A stretch of 64,000 bases of DNA from Fomes fomentarius (Eukaryota > Basidiomycota > Agaricomycetes > Polyporales > Polyporaceae), in NCBI GenBank assembly GCA_022606135.1, contig JABYQN010000003.1, positions 496,001 to 560,000 of the forward strand, given 5' to 3'. This document shows, in pieces, positions 1 to 10,903 of this stretch. The notes under the pieces were generated by a model, which was not told where the DNA came from, made no database searches, and saw nothing but the letters and a program-made list of their open reading frames with translations. A program made the translations under genes and the position numbers. Every line of letters starts with the position of its first letter. Position 1 is the first letter of the stretch.

Positions 1-1414
1 TCGTAATTGACCTCCCGTATTGCCGTGAGGAACGCGTCCAGAGCAACGTCGACACCAAGAGACGCAGCAATCCCTGTCTCAAACGGGATAGCGGTGGAGT
101 TCTGCGTCTCCAAGACATTGCAGAAAGGCAAAACAGACGCCTCAAAGCCGTAGTACTGTCGCAGTCAACAGAAGTCAGCTCGGTGCGTCCGTCGCAAAAT
201 GCAGAACAACAACTCGCCTGGAAGAAACTCAACGGGTCCATGAGCACCCCAGCAGCACTCACGTCACTCGCATGCGCCGCCTGTTCCTTCGTCACGTCGT
301 CCGACCGCGCGCTCAGCAGCCGGAACTTCAAGTCCGCCGCGGCCTCCGCAGTGCTGTTAGCGAGCGTGTCGTCGACAAACCCCGTCAAGGCGACCCAGTC
401 GGCCGAGCAATTTCGCGTCATGCTGCGTTCTGCCGCCTTGTAGTATGCGGCCATATCGACCTGCGCGTGCACGGGCGCGGAGGACGCCCATACGGCGAAG
501 ATAGTCTCGGGATTGCGGATGCGGAGCAGGGCGCCGCGCACCCCCGGATACGAGCCTCCAAGCCAGACCCAAGGTGTCTTGGATGGGTGAAGGGAGTTTT
601 CCCGCTGGGATTCCGCGTTGTCGCGGGCGTCCGCGTCCGAGTCACGTCGCTCTGAGGTGAGGGAGAACCTGTTTGCAAAGTAGACGACGTCCTCGAGGGC
701 TTGTTCAGTTGTTAAAAATTGCCATTGCTTAGCTGTGGTGTTGTCCTACAACGGATGTCCGGTCAGTCAGTACCCAGAACACAAACGCGTAGACATACAT
801 TGACCGGGAATGGAAGAGAATCGCCGTAGAAGCGGTGCTCCCACAGAATGGCAAGCCCATTGTACCTCTCTGCAAGCCTCATCGTCGCCGACAGACCATG
901 ATACTCCTAGAAGGGATTAGTAGCGTCCGTGGGGCCCTTGGGATTAGGAAAGGCAGTGACCTGCAAGTAGTACGGCAGAAGTGGTTCTGCATTTTGCTCT
1001 CCGGAATCGAACACTGCAATACTGTTGCATTAGCTGTATGTCGTCTACTATACAGATACGACATACGAAAGATAGGACCTCCAGGCTTGTAGTACGTCTC
1101 ATTGACCCAGTATCGATTCTTGAACGTCCCTGGGATGCCCCCAAAGTGATCCAGGGGCATCTACTCGCGATCATGTCAGTCGCATTTATTCATAGCCACA
1201 CGTGGAGACGCGTACAGACATCGAAAAATAGCGCTTCGTTGGAAGCGGTTTCTCCATTTCGTACGGGTGTCAGATCCTCATTAAAGCGAAAACTAGGGGG
1301 CGCAAATGCTCTTGCGCTATTCAGCAGGTCCAAAACATGATAGAGCAGGATCATCGCAGCAAACATTGTGCATAGAGCAAGAAGCGAGTTGAAAGGATGA
1401 CGATGACTGGACAT
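1..1414 (-). CDS. Serine carboxypeptidase, family S28 (3' end off the left edge)
   Basis: This is a peptidase of the S28 (prolyl carboxypeptidase-like) family, which removes residues after proline in acidic compartments or outside the cell. Six exons are visible: 1414-1220, 1160-1067, 1013-961, 906-799, 745-218 and 155 to the edge, about 377 residues. A hydrophobic signal or anchor segment (about residues 10-35) follows the start. Exon 2 carries the family hallmark PLDHF ... RYWVNETYYKPGGPIF. Exon 3 gives FDSGEQNAEPLLPYYLQ and exon 4 gives EHRFYGDSLPF. Exon 5 holds the nucleophile motif GGSYPG, with the catalytic Ser near residue 215. The catalytic Asp and His lie beyond the window. The first intron uses a weak GTCTGT donor, chosen because it gives a 59-bp intron that joins directly to PLDHF. 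The last visible intron (156-217) needs a GC donor. The visible frame is intact. It lies tandem to the GH47 gene on the same strand. Family assignment is firm; exact specificity is inference. Confidence 0.93.
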
Positions 1415-1680
1415 TCAGTGGATGTCTTTTATCTCGCACACACACAAGTCGAGAGTGGTGTTGGGCATCGGAACCGCGACGGACGAGATAACAAGTGGTG
1501 GCATGATCTAGCTTCGTGAATTCGCAGGTTCGCCCATGCGTACGCACCTTCTTACTTGTCACCTATGCGGGCCGCGGGCCCGTACGTTCCGCCTTTGCAA
1601 AGCTAGAGCAGTATAAAAATATAGTCTTACACTCGGGGTCTGCCCTAACGCGACCATCCAAACCCTTGTGGACCCAATGT

Positions 1681-3917
1681 TCAGTCCCTGCTGACGATGC
1701 CGTATCGCCGTCTTTCCCAATCCGACCACTCGAAGACCGGCAGTGGATGTGCTTCGGTGTTGAACACCCATCGGTCCAGGGGTATGATATCATCGTCGGT
1801 GAACAGCAGATAGAGATACTTGAGCCTATACCATCCAAGATCAGCGACCGTAAGATACGAACGAAAAGGAGGCTGGTACGCACGTCTCCGCAGTGAAGAA
1901 GCTAGACGGAGTTGTTGAGTAGGATTTTGGAGATTGCACATAGAGACGTACCTCGGCATCTCGTCCTTCTTCTGCGCTGGAGAGACGAACACGGACTGCA
2001 GGCTCGCGTACCCGCTCCCGGTCTTCGCCTCTTTCTCAATGGCCTGGAAGACTGTCCACCCCCGCTCTCTCCACGCTTCATCGCCCGTTGTGCGCCAAAG
2101 GAGGTAGAAGCTCTCCACTGTCTGCGCAGAGAGTCAGACATCACGGGGGAACCATGTCTGGGACTTTGGCACAGTACCGACCTCAGGTCTCAGCAAGTAT
2201 CCCGGCTTCATCGCAGTATAGTCTTTCTGTGTTCCCGTACCCGGGATCGCCGGTGTCTCGGCCAGCCCTGGTGGCACACCTCCAGGCCGTCCCTGCTTTT
2301 CCCAGCTCTCCACTTCTTCCAGCCACTTCGTCCCATGCGTCATCGACATTTCGTCAGGACCGAGTCCGGTCGCCTGGTCCGCATATGTGATCCAGCATGT
2401 ATATGCGAGACCTTGTGCCGCCCATTGGTGGAGCTGCCGGTCGCGCGGGGAAAGGGGAAGCGTGTGCGCGCCGAGTGCGAGCAAACCAGGTAGGAAGCAG
2501 GAGAGGTGTTCAAATGTGTGAGTTGGGGAAGAGCCATGCATGTCCGTCACATACAGCAGATGGCGGTTGGGGGTGACGTAGAGGAGATTGCGGATGATGG
2601 AGGAGACGTCCCGAACATCTGTGTGGCATTTGCGATGGAAATGAGCGGAGAGTACGGGAGGCGGCTGGGATAACGTACAAAGATCGACTACCTTCGATTC
2701 GGTCTGCCCCGTGAGAAGATATTGCTTGAGGAGGTACTCGTGTGCACTATCAGCAAAGGCACCAACGGAGAATTGATCTGCGGGAATCACAACCTCAACA
2801 TATGCGTCTTTCGAAGTTGAGAAATTCTCCCTATTCACGCGTACCATTTGAAGGCTTCCCAGTTGAAACCAGCCACTTGGTCGGGAACTTGTCGTCCTTC
2901 AGGTCTGCGCTGTACATCAGTCCCATGACACGTTCGACCTGTCGCAACCCATGGTTAGCTTGCGAAGAAGGGTACCCGATGTAGATGAACGACTGCACCT
3001 TGTCGAAGTACTTCTTCCGCCCGGTTAAATGTGCAAGATACTTGTACTCCATTTGACAACTTAGGGCCTCTGACCAGAGAATGTCAGAGCCTGTCCAGCC
3101 TGGTCTCGTGGTTCCGCTGAGGTCAGGATGTCAGAGGCATTGCGGAGGATGCCACGATGGATACATACGAAACTGTATTGACGGCATACATAGGGAGGCC
3201 ATGTGGTGTGTCGAATGCGGGTAGGAGCATTGTCCCAAGATCGTCTGCTCGGCTGAGGAGGATGGGTTCTCCAGTGAGGGCATACGCAGAGAGAAGTCCC
3301 TCCGAGATACCGAATGACCGTCTCGAAGAACGGTGCGTAGGAGCCCTTCGACGAGATGTGAGACGGAGTTTGAGGAAGGACATACTCGATCATCCTCGCT
3401 CACCTCCTTGAGCTCGAAGGTCATATTGGCAAGAACAGGCACAGCGTCCCGGAACTCTTCATGCAGCCCCATGACTACCATGGTATCGAGACTGTCCACC
3501 AGAGTGAGGCGCCATCCATTAAAGCTGCCAGCGCGCTTCAGCATTCCTCCAGAGTTCAGAAGCACGTACTCGATCTCACTTGTTCACCGCACCATTGCTC
3601 ACCGGTAGGAGCTCATCATTTGAGCCGGCATACTTCACGTAGCCTCTGTAAGCATGGAGGAATGCGTCCCGGACCGCATCAGCGCGTTGCGACCATTTTG
3701 TAGGATGTGGCGGGCGCGGTGGTGGCTTGTACGGGTGCGGGGGAGGGTGCCTACCAAGTCCGTCATGAGATCCCGGCGGAGGTGGGTAGAACCACGGATG
3801 GTCGAGGTCCGGCCCCGATGGATAGACGGTTAAGTGGATGAGACCCCAGAGGAGGCATGTCGCGATGACTCCGACGGGTATGAGGCGATACACGCGCTTC
3901 TTTCTGACGATGTCCAT
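1681..3917 (-). CDS. Class I alpha-1,2-mannosidase, family GH47, with a one-base frameshift
   Basis: GH47 enzymes trim alpha-1,2-linked mannose from N-glycans in the ER or Golgi, or mark misfolded glycoproteins for degradation. Exons: 3917-3580, 3524-3404, 3345-3169, 3116-2999, 2938-2845, 2777-2679, 2618-2182, 2121-1952, 1901-1884 (18-nt micro-exon) and 1825-1681. A short cytosolic tail and a signal-anchor (residues about 8-28) indicate a type II membrane protein. A proline-rich stem follows, then the catalytic domain: FNGWRLTLVDSLDTMVVMG, LLSAYALTGEP, SVGAFADSAHEYLLKQ, DQATGLGPDEM, GYASLQSV, LKYLYLLF and the C-terminal VFNTEAHPLPVF. Exon 3 is 177 nt long, but the flanking phases require 3n+2. 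The frame breaks at 3298-3303 between YLGG and LLSAY, consistent with one extra G. Without it the protein would be 571 residues. The start at 3917 was chosen because it opens directly onto the signal-anchor; a longer in-frame ORF upstream looks like leader sequence. Confidence 0.93.
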
Positions 3918-4994
3918 GCTTGAGAGTGGTGCTGTTCGGTGATCCGTACTCCTAGACTCAGGGGGGAAAGCGGAAGTTACGATAGCCAAAATATCAGACA
4001 AAGAGGAATCGGTGAGACAGAAAAACAGCAAATGAGTGGAAAGAGTCGGTCGGGGTCGACGGGGTCGACAGGGATGGGACCTGGATGGGACGGAGGGGTG
4101 GCAGAGCGCGGGCACTGAAACAGAGGCTGCGAGACGTGTCGATGCCAAGACAATTCGCCGAACAGCCACCGTCCATGCGAGATCCGAATCGCAGACGCAA
4201 TCGACCGCCTGTTTTGGCAGCCCTGGCCGTGTAAGCATCTATAGGTAACCTTCCTGCCGACCTCTTCCATCACTCAATGCATCTCGCCTTGTGTGTGTGA
4301 GCTGCAGCAGGACAGAATTGAGAACAGCTTGGAAAAAATAGTGAGTAGACGCGCACCTGTCAAACAGCATACGTCTCCAAGCATTGTGTTGCAAATTGCG
4401 CACAGGGCAGGGACCTTTGATACAGGCTTATGCTGGGAACACGTAGAGTTGTATCCGCAAGTAAAGCAGAAGTGAAGCCTCGTGCTATTCTCGGCAGGAA
4501 AGGAACATGGATGTGAGTGAATAGTATAGAACACACACAGATCACTCACCAATCTTCAAGTCGCGGAGTCTTGAGTGCGTGAATCAATGATACGTGATAC
4601 TGAACATAAATAGCTCAGTTGTCTACATAATCCCCCCGGGGCACCCATGGCATCTTTCCCATGACCTTTGCGAAGTTATGATGATGCGTATAGGAGGGGA
4701 TCGCTGAAGTACCAAGTATCGCTAGGTCGTGGGATTGAGGAATGCTGATATACCTTCGCCCTCGCATGCTGCTCTACTTTTATACCTGCAAGCTTCTGTG
4801 CTGCGCAAACCCGACCCTCGCTGAACTTGTTTGAAGTCGGTCCGTTGAAGCGCATCGGTTCGATCGAATCGCACGCGCGTCCCCCAGAACCACCAATTCC
4901 GGTAAACTCGGACATGCTCGCTCAGCACCTTCCGCGTCTACAAATTCCTGCACACTAGACCGTCCTTTGAGCTAGTCACCTCTCGTCTTCCTGA
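3918..4994. other. Divergent intergenic region between GH47 (-) and Erv1 (+)
   Basis: This stretch of about 1.1 kb lies between the 5' ends of the mannosidase gene and the Erv1 gene, so it should contain both promoters. Short open frames on both strands show no recognisable domain and no splice-consistent extension. I see no tRNA-like or repeat structure. Confidence 0.6.
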
Positions 4995-5624
4995 ATGTCT
5001 GCAAACGCGTCGAGCTCGTCGTCCAAGCCCCCTCTTCCTCCGGGCATCGTCATCGGACCCGATGGCAAGCCCTGCAAAATCTGCACTGCGTTCCGCAATT
5101 GGAAGCCCAAAGTCGACAAGTCGAAGCAGCCCCCCGCTGGCACATCCCCCAACCAAGGGTCCCCCGGACAGCAGAAAACAACAGCTATGATGGCGGCATT
5201 TGCCTCCGGAACTGGCTTTGCCGCCGCCCCATCGCCGCCCCAAACCCAAGCACCACCCGAAGTCGACTCCCGCCCGGCGAACTGCCCGCCCGACGTCGAG
5301 CAACTCGGGAGCGCAACGTGGACGTTCCTGCACACGACCGCGGCGTACTACCCCGACAAGCCGACGATGCAGCACCGCGTCAACATGCTCTCCCTCCTCC
5401 GTGCGCTTCCCGTACTCTACCCGTGCTCGAACTGCGCCCAGCACCTCGGGGACAATATGAAGACGCACCCTCCAGATGTGAGCAGCCGCTCGGCGCTCAG
5501 CAGGTGGTTGTGCGAACAGCATAACGAGGTCAACGAGCGGTTGGGCAAGGTGAAGTTCGAGTGTACGGTGGATATACTGGACGAGAGGTGGAAAGATGGA
5601 CCGAGTGACGGGAGCTGTGATTAG
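4995..5624 (+). CDS. ERV1: FAD-linked sulfhydryl oxidase, Erv1/ALR family
   Basis: Erv1 reoxidises Mia40 in the mitochondrial intermembrane space and passes electrons to cytochrome c or oxygen. The gene is a single exon of 209 residues, close to the usual fungal Erv1 length. A flexible N-terminal arm carries the shuttle cysteine pair in KPCKICTAFRNW (about residues 27-30). A Ser/Pro/Gln-rich linker leads into the Erv/ALR helical core: QLGSATWTFLHTTAAYYP, then the FAD-proximal active-site pair in YPCSNCAQHL, then LCEQHNEVNERLGK, the segment that includes the HxxxN-type FAD contact, and a structural cysteine in KFEC. The two CxxC motifs and the N-terminal shuttle arm favour Erv1 over the ER paralogue Erv2, which has a signal anchor. 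Its 3' end faces the ZNHIT2-like gene. Confidence 0.93.
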   Translation: MSANASSSSSKPPLPPGIVIGPDGKPCKICTAFRNWKPKVDKSKQPPAGTSPNQGSPGQQKTTAMMAAFASGTGFAAAPSPPQTQAPPEVDSRPANCPPDVEQLGSATWTFLHTTAAYYPDKPTMQHRVNMLSLLRALPVLYPCSNCAQHLGDNMKTHPPDVSSRSALSRWLCEQHNEVNERLGKVKFECTVDILDERWKDGPSDGSCD

Positions 5625-5938
5625 GTCATCGGGGTAGAGGTGTGTTTCCCCTATTGATTCAAGTGTATCTAACTTTATAGACGTCTGCCATGGGAAGGCT
5701 GGTTATGGCCATAGTATTTAAAAATGGCATCTCGATCATCCGCAGATGGTGAGTGCGGTATATGACCATCGTTCTGCTTGGCTTATACTATGCTGCAGCG
5801 AGTTTCTGGAGAACATGGACCGAGCATTGTTACCAGTCCTAGCTCGCACGTCACTATCAAGTAACATACACTTGCCAACTACACACCACTCATAGATCAA
5901 TGGAACCATGTCGCCATATCGCGCCTGAAGTCACCAGT
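5625..5938. other. Convergent 3'-3' spacer
   Basis: About 310 bp separates the stop codons of Erv1 (+) and the ZNHIT2-like gene (-). It should hold both 3' UTRs and transcription end sites. I see no coding or RNA feature in it. Confidence 0.6.
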
Positions 5939-7568
5939 TCATAGCACTTCAATTTTAGGACCACCCGAGTGCGAACCATCCCCGACCCTCTTGACGTCTC
6001 TGCCCTGCTCCGCATTGTTTCGCGATGCCTCTGCCTCCAGCATCTTCGCGCGCACAGTCGCTTCATCGGCTAGCACGCGCAACATGGGGGCAGGTGTTCC
6101 GAGGATATACGCAGCGTAGAAAGTGAGCTTGTGCACGACATGGTTATGCTTGGGCCTCTGTGGGTTTGAACTTGAAGACGTTCCCGGAGCCTGCAAGATC
6201 GCTTTGGCGGGGACTTCGTCGAAAAGCGAGGCCAGGTCGGAGAGGACACGCAATACGTTCACGCTAGGGTGGTCTGCAAAAGCAGAGGACGCGAGGCTGT
6301 CTGTAGACACCACGACCGTGACGGGCGCGGGTCGGAGAAGCGTTGCAGCGTCCTTGAGCAGGAGCGAGTAGAATGCGGGGTCCATCTGGCCCTGGAGAAC
6401 GGTTGTCAGATGCGTCCGCAAACTGGGAAGAACGAAAGTCCTACAGAAGGGAACCGGGACCACAGATCAGTCACAACGCCGGAGAGCGACGTGTGCACAA
6501 ACGTAGACTTTTTGTCGACGAGGAAAGGGACGAGCTGAGATACGGTTCGCTGCATCTCAGCGTGGTCAGGATGCGTTGGAAGTATCGATGATAGCGGCGA
6601 GACGGCGAAGTAACGAATCGCATGGGTATATGCTATACTGCACTAACTCGTCGATTTAGATTGCACGGCGTAAAGGTACAACAACATACCATAAAGCAAT
6701 CAGGTTGTACAACAATAGTGGTCCAGTTACCGCTGTGTGAGACGATTGCTTGACCAACGGCTCAGGTATGGGCATGATAGTTGGCTTCCTCCCATGTCGT
6801 CGTCTCGGAGGTCTTGACGAACTTGAATCTGCTGTGTCTTCCGCCTCAGCAGTCGCAGCAGCTTCCCACCACGGCTCAATCTGCTCCTTCTCCAACTCCT
6901 CACTCGCGAGGAGCTGCTGTGCAAGTTCACTGTGTGGATCGTCGAGGGCGCGAAGGAACCTCTCGCGCTGAGCGGGCGTAAGGGCATTCCACAGTTCGTC
7001 GTACGACGCCGAATCTGCCCGGCGTGAGTTGATTGACACTCACGCACGGTCATACCGCATAAGACGTACCTAGATCGATGTTTGCAAGTCTCTTATGCAA
7101 CTCGTCGCCATCCTCCTCGTCTTCGTTGTCCGAGTCAGCGAGTAGCGGACTCTCGTCGAGAGCGTCCTCCTCGAAGCGTTTCAACAGGTCCATCATGCGC
7201 CGCTTCTCCTCGACACTCGCAGACGGGGTTCCTTTAACCTCCAGCTCCAGCTCCTTCTTGTAGAAGGATTCAGAACAGTCGCCATGTTTCTGTACGAACG
7301 CGAACGCGTTATTGAGCACCCTATCGCCGGAAGCAGCAGCGTAGCACGAAAGACTCACCTCGGATCGGAAGCAGACTAGCGAGCAGTAGGGGATATTGCA
7401 TCGCGGGCATGTGTAGCGAGAAAACTGTCGTCGACAACTGTGAGTAGTTCAGGAGAGCAGGAAGGCAAGGGCTGCATGCACTCACATTGCGCAGGGCACG
7501 GTAGCCACCGACTCGGTCTCGCGCGAGGACGACGCAATGATGCGTTCCTCAGCTAGTTCCTCAGCCAT
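5939..7568 (-). CDS. HIT-type zinc finger protein, ZNHIT2-like
   Basis: Members of this family bind R2TP/R2SP-type chaperone assemblies and help to assemble complexes such as U5 snRNP or snoRNPs. Exons: 7568-7486, 7437-7359, 7289-7070, 7014-6690, 6637-6445 and 6391-5939, giving 450 residues with every junction in phase. The zf-HIT motif is near the N-terminus, at about residues 25-60: VPCAICRRQFSRYTCPRC, then YCSLVCFRSE, then KHGDCSESFYK. It carries the CxxC, CxxC, CxxxC and HxxxC ligands. An acidic stretch (DSDNEDEEDGD) and a helical segment (YDELWNALTPAQRERFLRAL) follow, then a WW-containing linker, then a C-terminal helical part beginning LLLYNLIAL. The domain order is typical of ZNHIT2 rather than of Bcd1/ZNHIT6. 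The start at 7568 opens directly onto the acidic N-terminus before the finger. The first intron splits the finger between its first two cysteines. Confidence 0.88.
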
Positions 7569-8465
7569 TGGCACAAAGTGAGTTGAGGCGGAAAAGCGAA
7601 CGCGTTGGTGGGCAGTTGAAGATGGCGAAGCTCGCCGCGCGCTGCGGCTCAATTCACGTCTGAGTCGTCAACGGGCGCTTGTTAGCTATAATTCTTGTCT
7701 GTGGGGATGGGCAACGCCCGCAAGCATCCTTGTGTTTGTCCTTGTTTACAATCAGACCAAGCGCCCTGTTAGGATGGTACCCAGAATGCACGAAGTTTAT
7801 AGGTCTAGCGGGCTCATGTTTTCTGTCAAACAACACTGTGTTCAACGCCACCTACATGGTACTAGGGATTGGCCATGAAAAATCGGGGATACCAGTCGAA
7901 GTCGCTGTTCTGGATTACGTATCACAATCCTGACAGTGTCTTATTAGTCTTATTTCATGAAGGATCCCTAGATGACTGTAAAGTACATAGATTGTTGTCG
8001 AAAAATCGGTAGAGAAATGACTGCAGCAGGCTACAAACTTCGCGCATAGTCGATGCTTGCGCGAGGTGCGCGCTATGTAGGCGCCGGTGCCACAAACGCG
8101 AATGCACGATGCACGTGACCCCGTAGAGGCCCATAAGTGCGAATACTTCTCATTCTTGTGGCCTGAAACTCGGGTCTCTAACACAGGTGTGTAAATTAGA
8201 ATGAACTCATGAACATAAATGCATGCTTACATGCGCTTTAGTTACAGCGAAGGGCAGGTTCACTGGCACACTTGCTGGTGAAGCCTGGCAGCCTGGTGGC
8301 AGTCCGATGGGGTCACACCTGCGGAACAAGTACAAACACCGCAAGTAGATTAGTGCACAGCGCGATTCTCTCAGCAACGTGCACTCAGTACGGCGGGGTA
8401 GTGGTCACAACTCGGAGAAGCTGGTCTTCAAGCTGGGCAAATGAGGTGGCGATGAGAAAGCAGCT

Positions 8466-8666
8466 GTGGCAGACTCGATGGCAGTATCAGAGCCGTCATG
8501 GTGCAAGTTGATTTGGGACTGGACAGTTGTCGAGTGGATGACAGTGGCCCATATTGAGGAGCAACTTGAGGTCTATCACAAGGTGAAGTGCGATCAAGCC
8601 ATACTGCTGAAGTCAAAGGCTGGACACAAGCTGAGAACTTGCGGTAGTATTGGACGCAAGCCTTAG
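8466..8666 (+). pseudogene. Possible degraded element-related coding fragment
   Basis: An open frame ends in TVAHIEEQLEVYHKVKCDQ and then ILLKSKAGHKLR, followed by a stop. The EQL..Y/H..hydrophobic..LK.K pattern resembles a short segment found near the C-terminus of large transposon-encoded proteins in basidiomycetes. This is a recollection of a pattern, not a search result. Upstream frames are broken by stops and no terminal repeats were seen. It could equally be chance. Confidence 0.2.
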
Positions 8667-8814
8667 AATTAAGTATATGATCCCCTTCTACAACATGATG
8701 CTCGTACATATTACATTCTACTCACACAACCACAGTCTTATATCACACACATACCTTGACATGACAGAGCCTATACCACATAGCATTTCATTCAGCTTCA
8801 AACTTCAAAACTGC

Positions 8815-8880
8815 GCCCCCGCGCGCGACACGCCGGATCTGTCGCGCGATGCGCCACGCGAGGGCGCGCGCGATGGGCGT
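8815..8880. promoter_or_regulatory. CpG/GCGC-dense block upstream of Paf1
   Basis: About 65 bp are almost entirely built from GCGC and CGCG steps, in contrast to the AT-richer flank just before it. It sits 135-200 bp upstream of the Paf1 start codon, where core-promoter elements would lie. Function is inferred from position only. Confidence 0.35.
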
Positions 8881-9014
8881 CTGTTACCTGGACTGACCAC
8901 TGCGGAGTAGGGCGTCTGCTGACTCAGCTGTTCATATGGCTTAGAGGCATTGCCCCCCATTGTCTGCAGCCACCTCGCAGGTTGGCTTACGGCGACTGTC
9001 TCGCTCCTGCCGCC

Positions 9015-10651
9015 ATGAGCTTCAAAAAGAGGTGTGTATATCGTCCTACACTATGTTGACCAACATCCAACGCTTGAAGACAGTAAACTCGATCTCTTGA
9101 TTCGTGTCCGCTACCATAACCCTCTTCCTGCCCCGCCATGTCCACCAAAGCTGCTTGATATACCCACCGACCCTCTGCGTTATGCGCGACCGGAGTTCCT
9201 AGATGATATTGCTGCGTCAACACCTCTGCCCATGGTTGTCGACGGAGAGTTGGGGATGCCGCTGGACTTGTCGCGCTGGGATTGTTTATGGGAGGAGAAC
9301 GGAGATGACTCTGGTGCGTGCCCACGAGTTCTCATTTCGTAACAAGTCACTGACTGTGTCGAATATCCCTCGCGCGCGAATTTCAGAGCTGAACCCAGAT
9401 CCTAACAACCTGCCCAAACTTGACCCGAAAGACCAGTTTCTACTGGGTGACCCTGCGTCCTCTGCTGGTTCTTTCTTAGGTCCAGGCCCTTCCTCTGGAG
9501 CGTCGACACCGTTGTCGTCGTCGGTACCACACGTCCCATGGCTCAGGAAAACAGAGTATCTGAGTCGAGATGGGGCTATGCGTTCATCGCTCTCACAAGA
9601 AGTGTGCGTCATCCGCTTCTTGTTCAACCCACTACCGCGCTTCATCTATGCTGGATTGTGAACAGGAAGCAAAGCCTAGAGGCCACGATCGACGTCTCGC
9701 GCAGTGCGCAATTACGCGACATCGACGCGTCCTTCGCTGCCATCGAGACCTCCGACTTGGCAAGTCTCCGGCATCCAACAAAGCCCGAGCTTACCGCCAT
9801 CGAAGCCTTCGACATCCTTCCAGACGCCGACATCTGGGCGAACGCGTACGATTTGTTCAGGTTCTCTGAGCGACCAGGTGACAGAGCACTGGACGTTCGT
9901 ACTATTCTCCGCCACGTACCCCCGGGCCAGACTGACTGTTGTGCAGCTCGATGACCCGCGTCTGGATTGCGCCCTCCTGCGACCCATGGAGTCGGACGGC
10001 GATCACTTCCTTGCGTATTACCTGACGAAAGAGGACGAGGATGCTATCGCGTTCAAGCAAATCAGGCTGACCCGTGGACCAGACGAGCCACCCGAAGAAG
10101 AGGTTCGCCCTCGTCTTTGTGTAGGGACACCCACCATATTGATCAGCTCCCACAGCCCACATACTTCCACTACATACGAGACTACGAGACAGTCAAGGTC
10201 GAGCAGGAGGTGCCGAACGAGTTCTTGCTTGTGCTTGACGAAGGCCAGGACGAGTTCGAGGGCAAGCGACCAAAGGGCGCGTACTACAAAAACATCGAGC
10301 GCAAGATGCTCTTGAAGAAGAAGCGTGTGAACGTATGGCTGGATCTTTGCTCATGGTTCATGTTACAAACTCATCATCCTTGTGCTGCCCACGCAGACGT
10401 ACGAGTCGTATGGCGACAGGTGGGACGTCGTCAGGCTCACACACGAACTCATGACCAAGGAAGAGGAGCAGGAGCGCGAGGAGGCACTCGCCGAAGTCGT
10501 CGACCCGCTCTACCTTCTCGCACGGGCCGACGCAGATGCGGATGCAGAGGGCGAGGTGGACGACTCACTCGGCTTCAACTCAGGCCATGATGCCACCAGC
10601 AGTCGCAATGCTATCGTGGATGCGCTCGCGATAGACGTGTTTGGCGAGTAG
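9015..10651 (+). CDS. PAF1: RNA polymerase II-associated factor 1 (Paf1)
   Basis: Paf1 is a core subunit of the Paf1 complex, which travels with elongating RNA polymerase II and is needed for H2B ubiquitylation and H3K4/K36 methylation. Exons: 9015-9031, 9084-9313, 9387-9603, 9666-9894, 9947-10102, 10156-10332 and 10397-10651, giving 426 residues, all in phase. The first exon is only 17 nt (MSFKK plus two bases). Conserved segments in order: RYHNPLPAPPCPPKLLDIP, GELGMPLDLSRWDCLW, TIDVSRSAQLRDIDASF, LPDADIWANAYDLFRFSER, DPRLDCALLRPMESDGDHFL, FHYIRDYETVKVEQEVPNEF and GDRWDVVRLTH. An acidic tail closes the protein. A GTTCGT donor was chosen for intron 4 because it preserves SERPGDRALDLDDPRLDC. 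The gene converges on the TMEM97-like gene. Confidence 0.95.
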
Positions 10652-10903
10652 AAGCGCGACAACGGGTGCGCTACGCTCAGTCTGCATATGTACAGTATAG
10701 TACGGTGTTGTTTGTGTGACTGCTTTCGAAAACTGCTTTGGTTTCGCCGGGAACACCTGGAGTTTGTAGCAGCATTTTTAACCTTGTCATTAAGAATCAT
10801 GATGGGAGCTCCGTGGTTGATAAGCTGAGGGTATAGTAATGGTAGATGGAGCGGTGATAGGTTTCAGTATCGCACCGATGTGGGGTACTTCGAGGGGAGA
10901 TCT

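Larger units (their letters stand above)
7569..9014. other. Intergenic region with a possible degraded coding fragment
   Basis: This 1.4-kb region separates the 5' ends of the ZNHIT2-like gene and Paf1. No complete gene is visible. The section from about 8250 to 8670 has coding-like stretches on the plus strand that end in a peptide resembling parts of transposon-associated proteins (listed separately). A GC-rich, CpG-dense block lies at 8815-8880. Confidence 0.5.
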
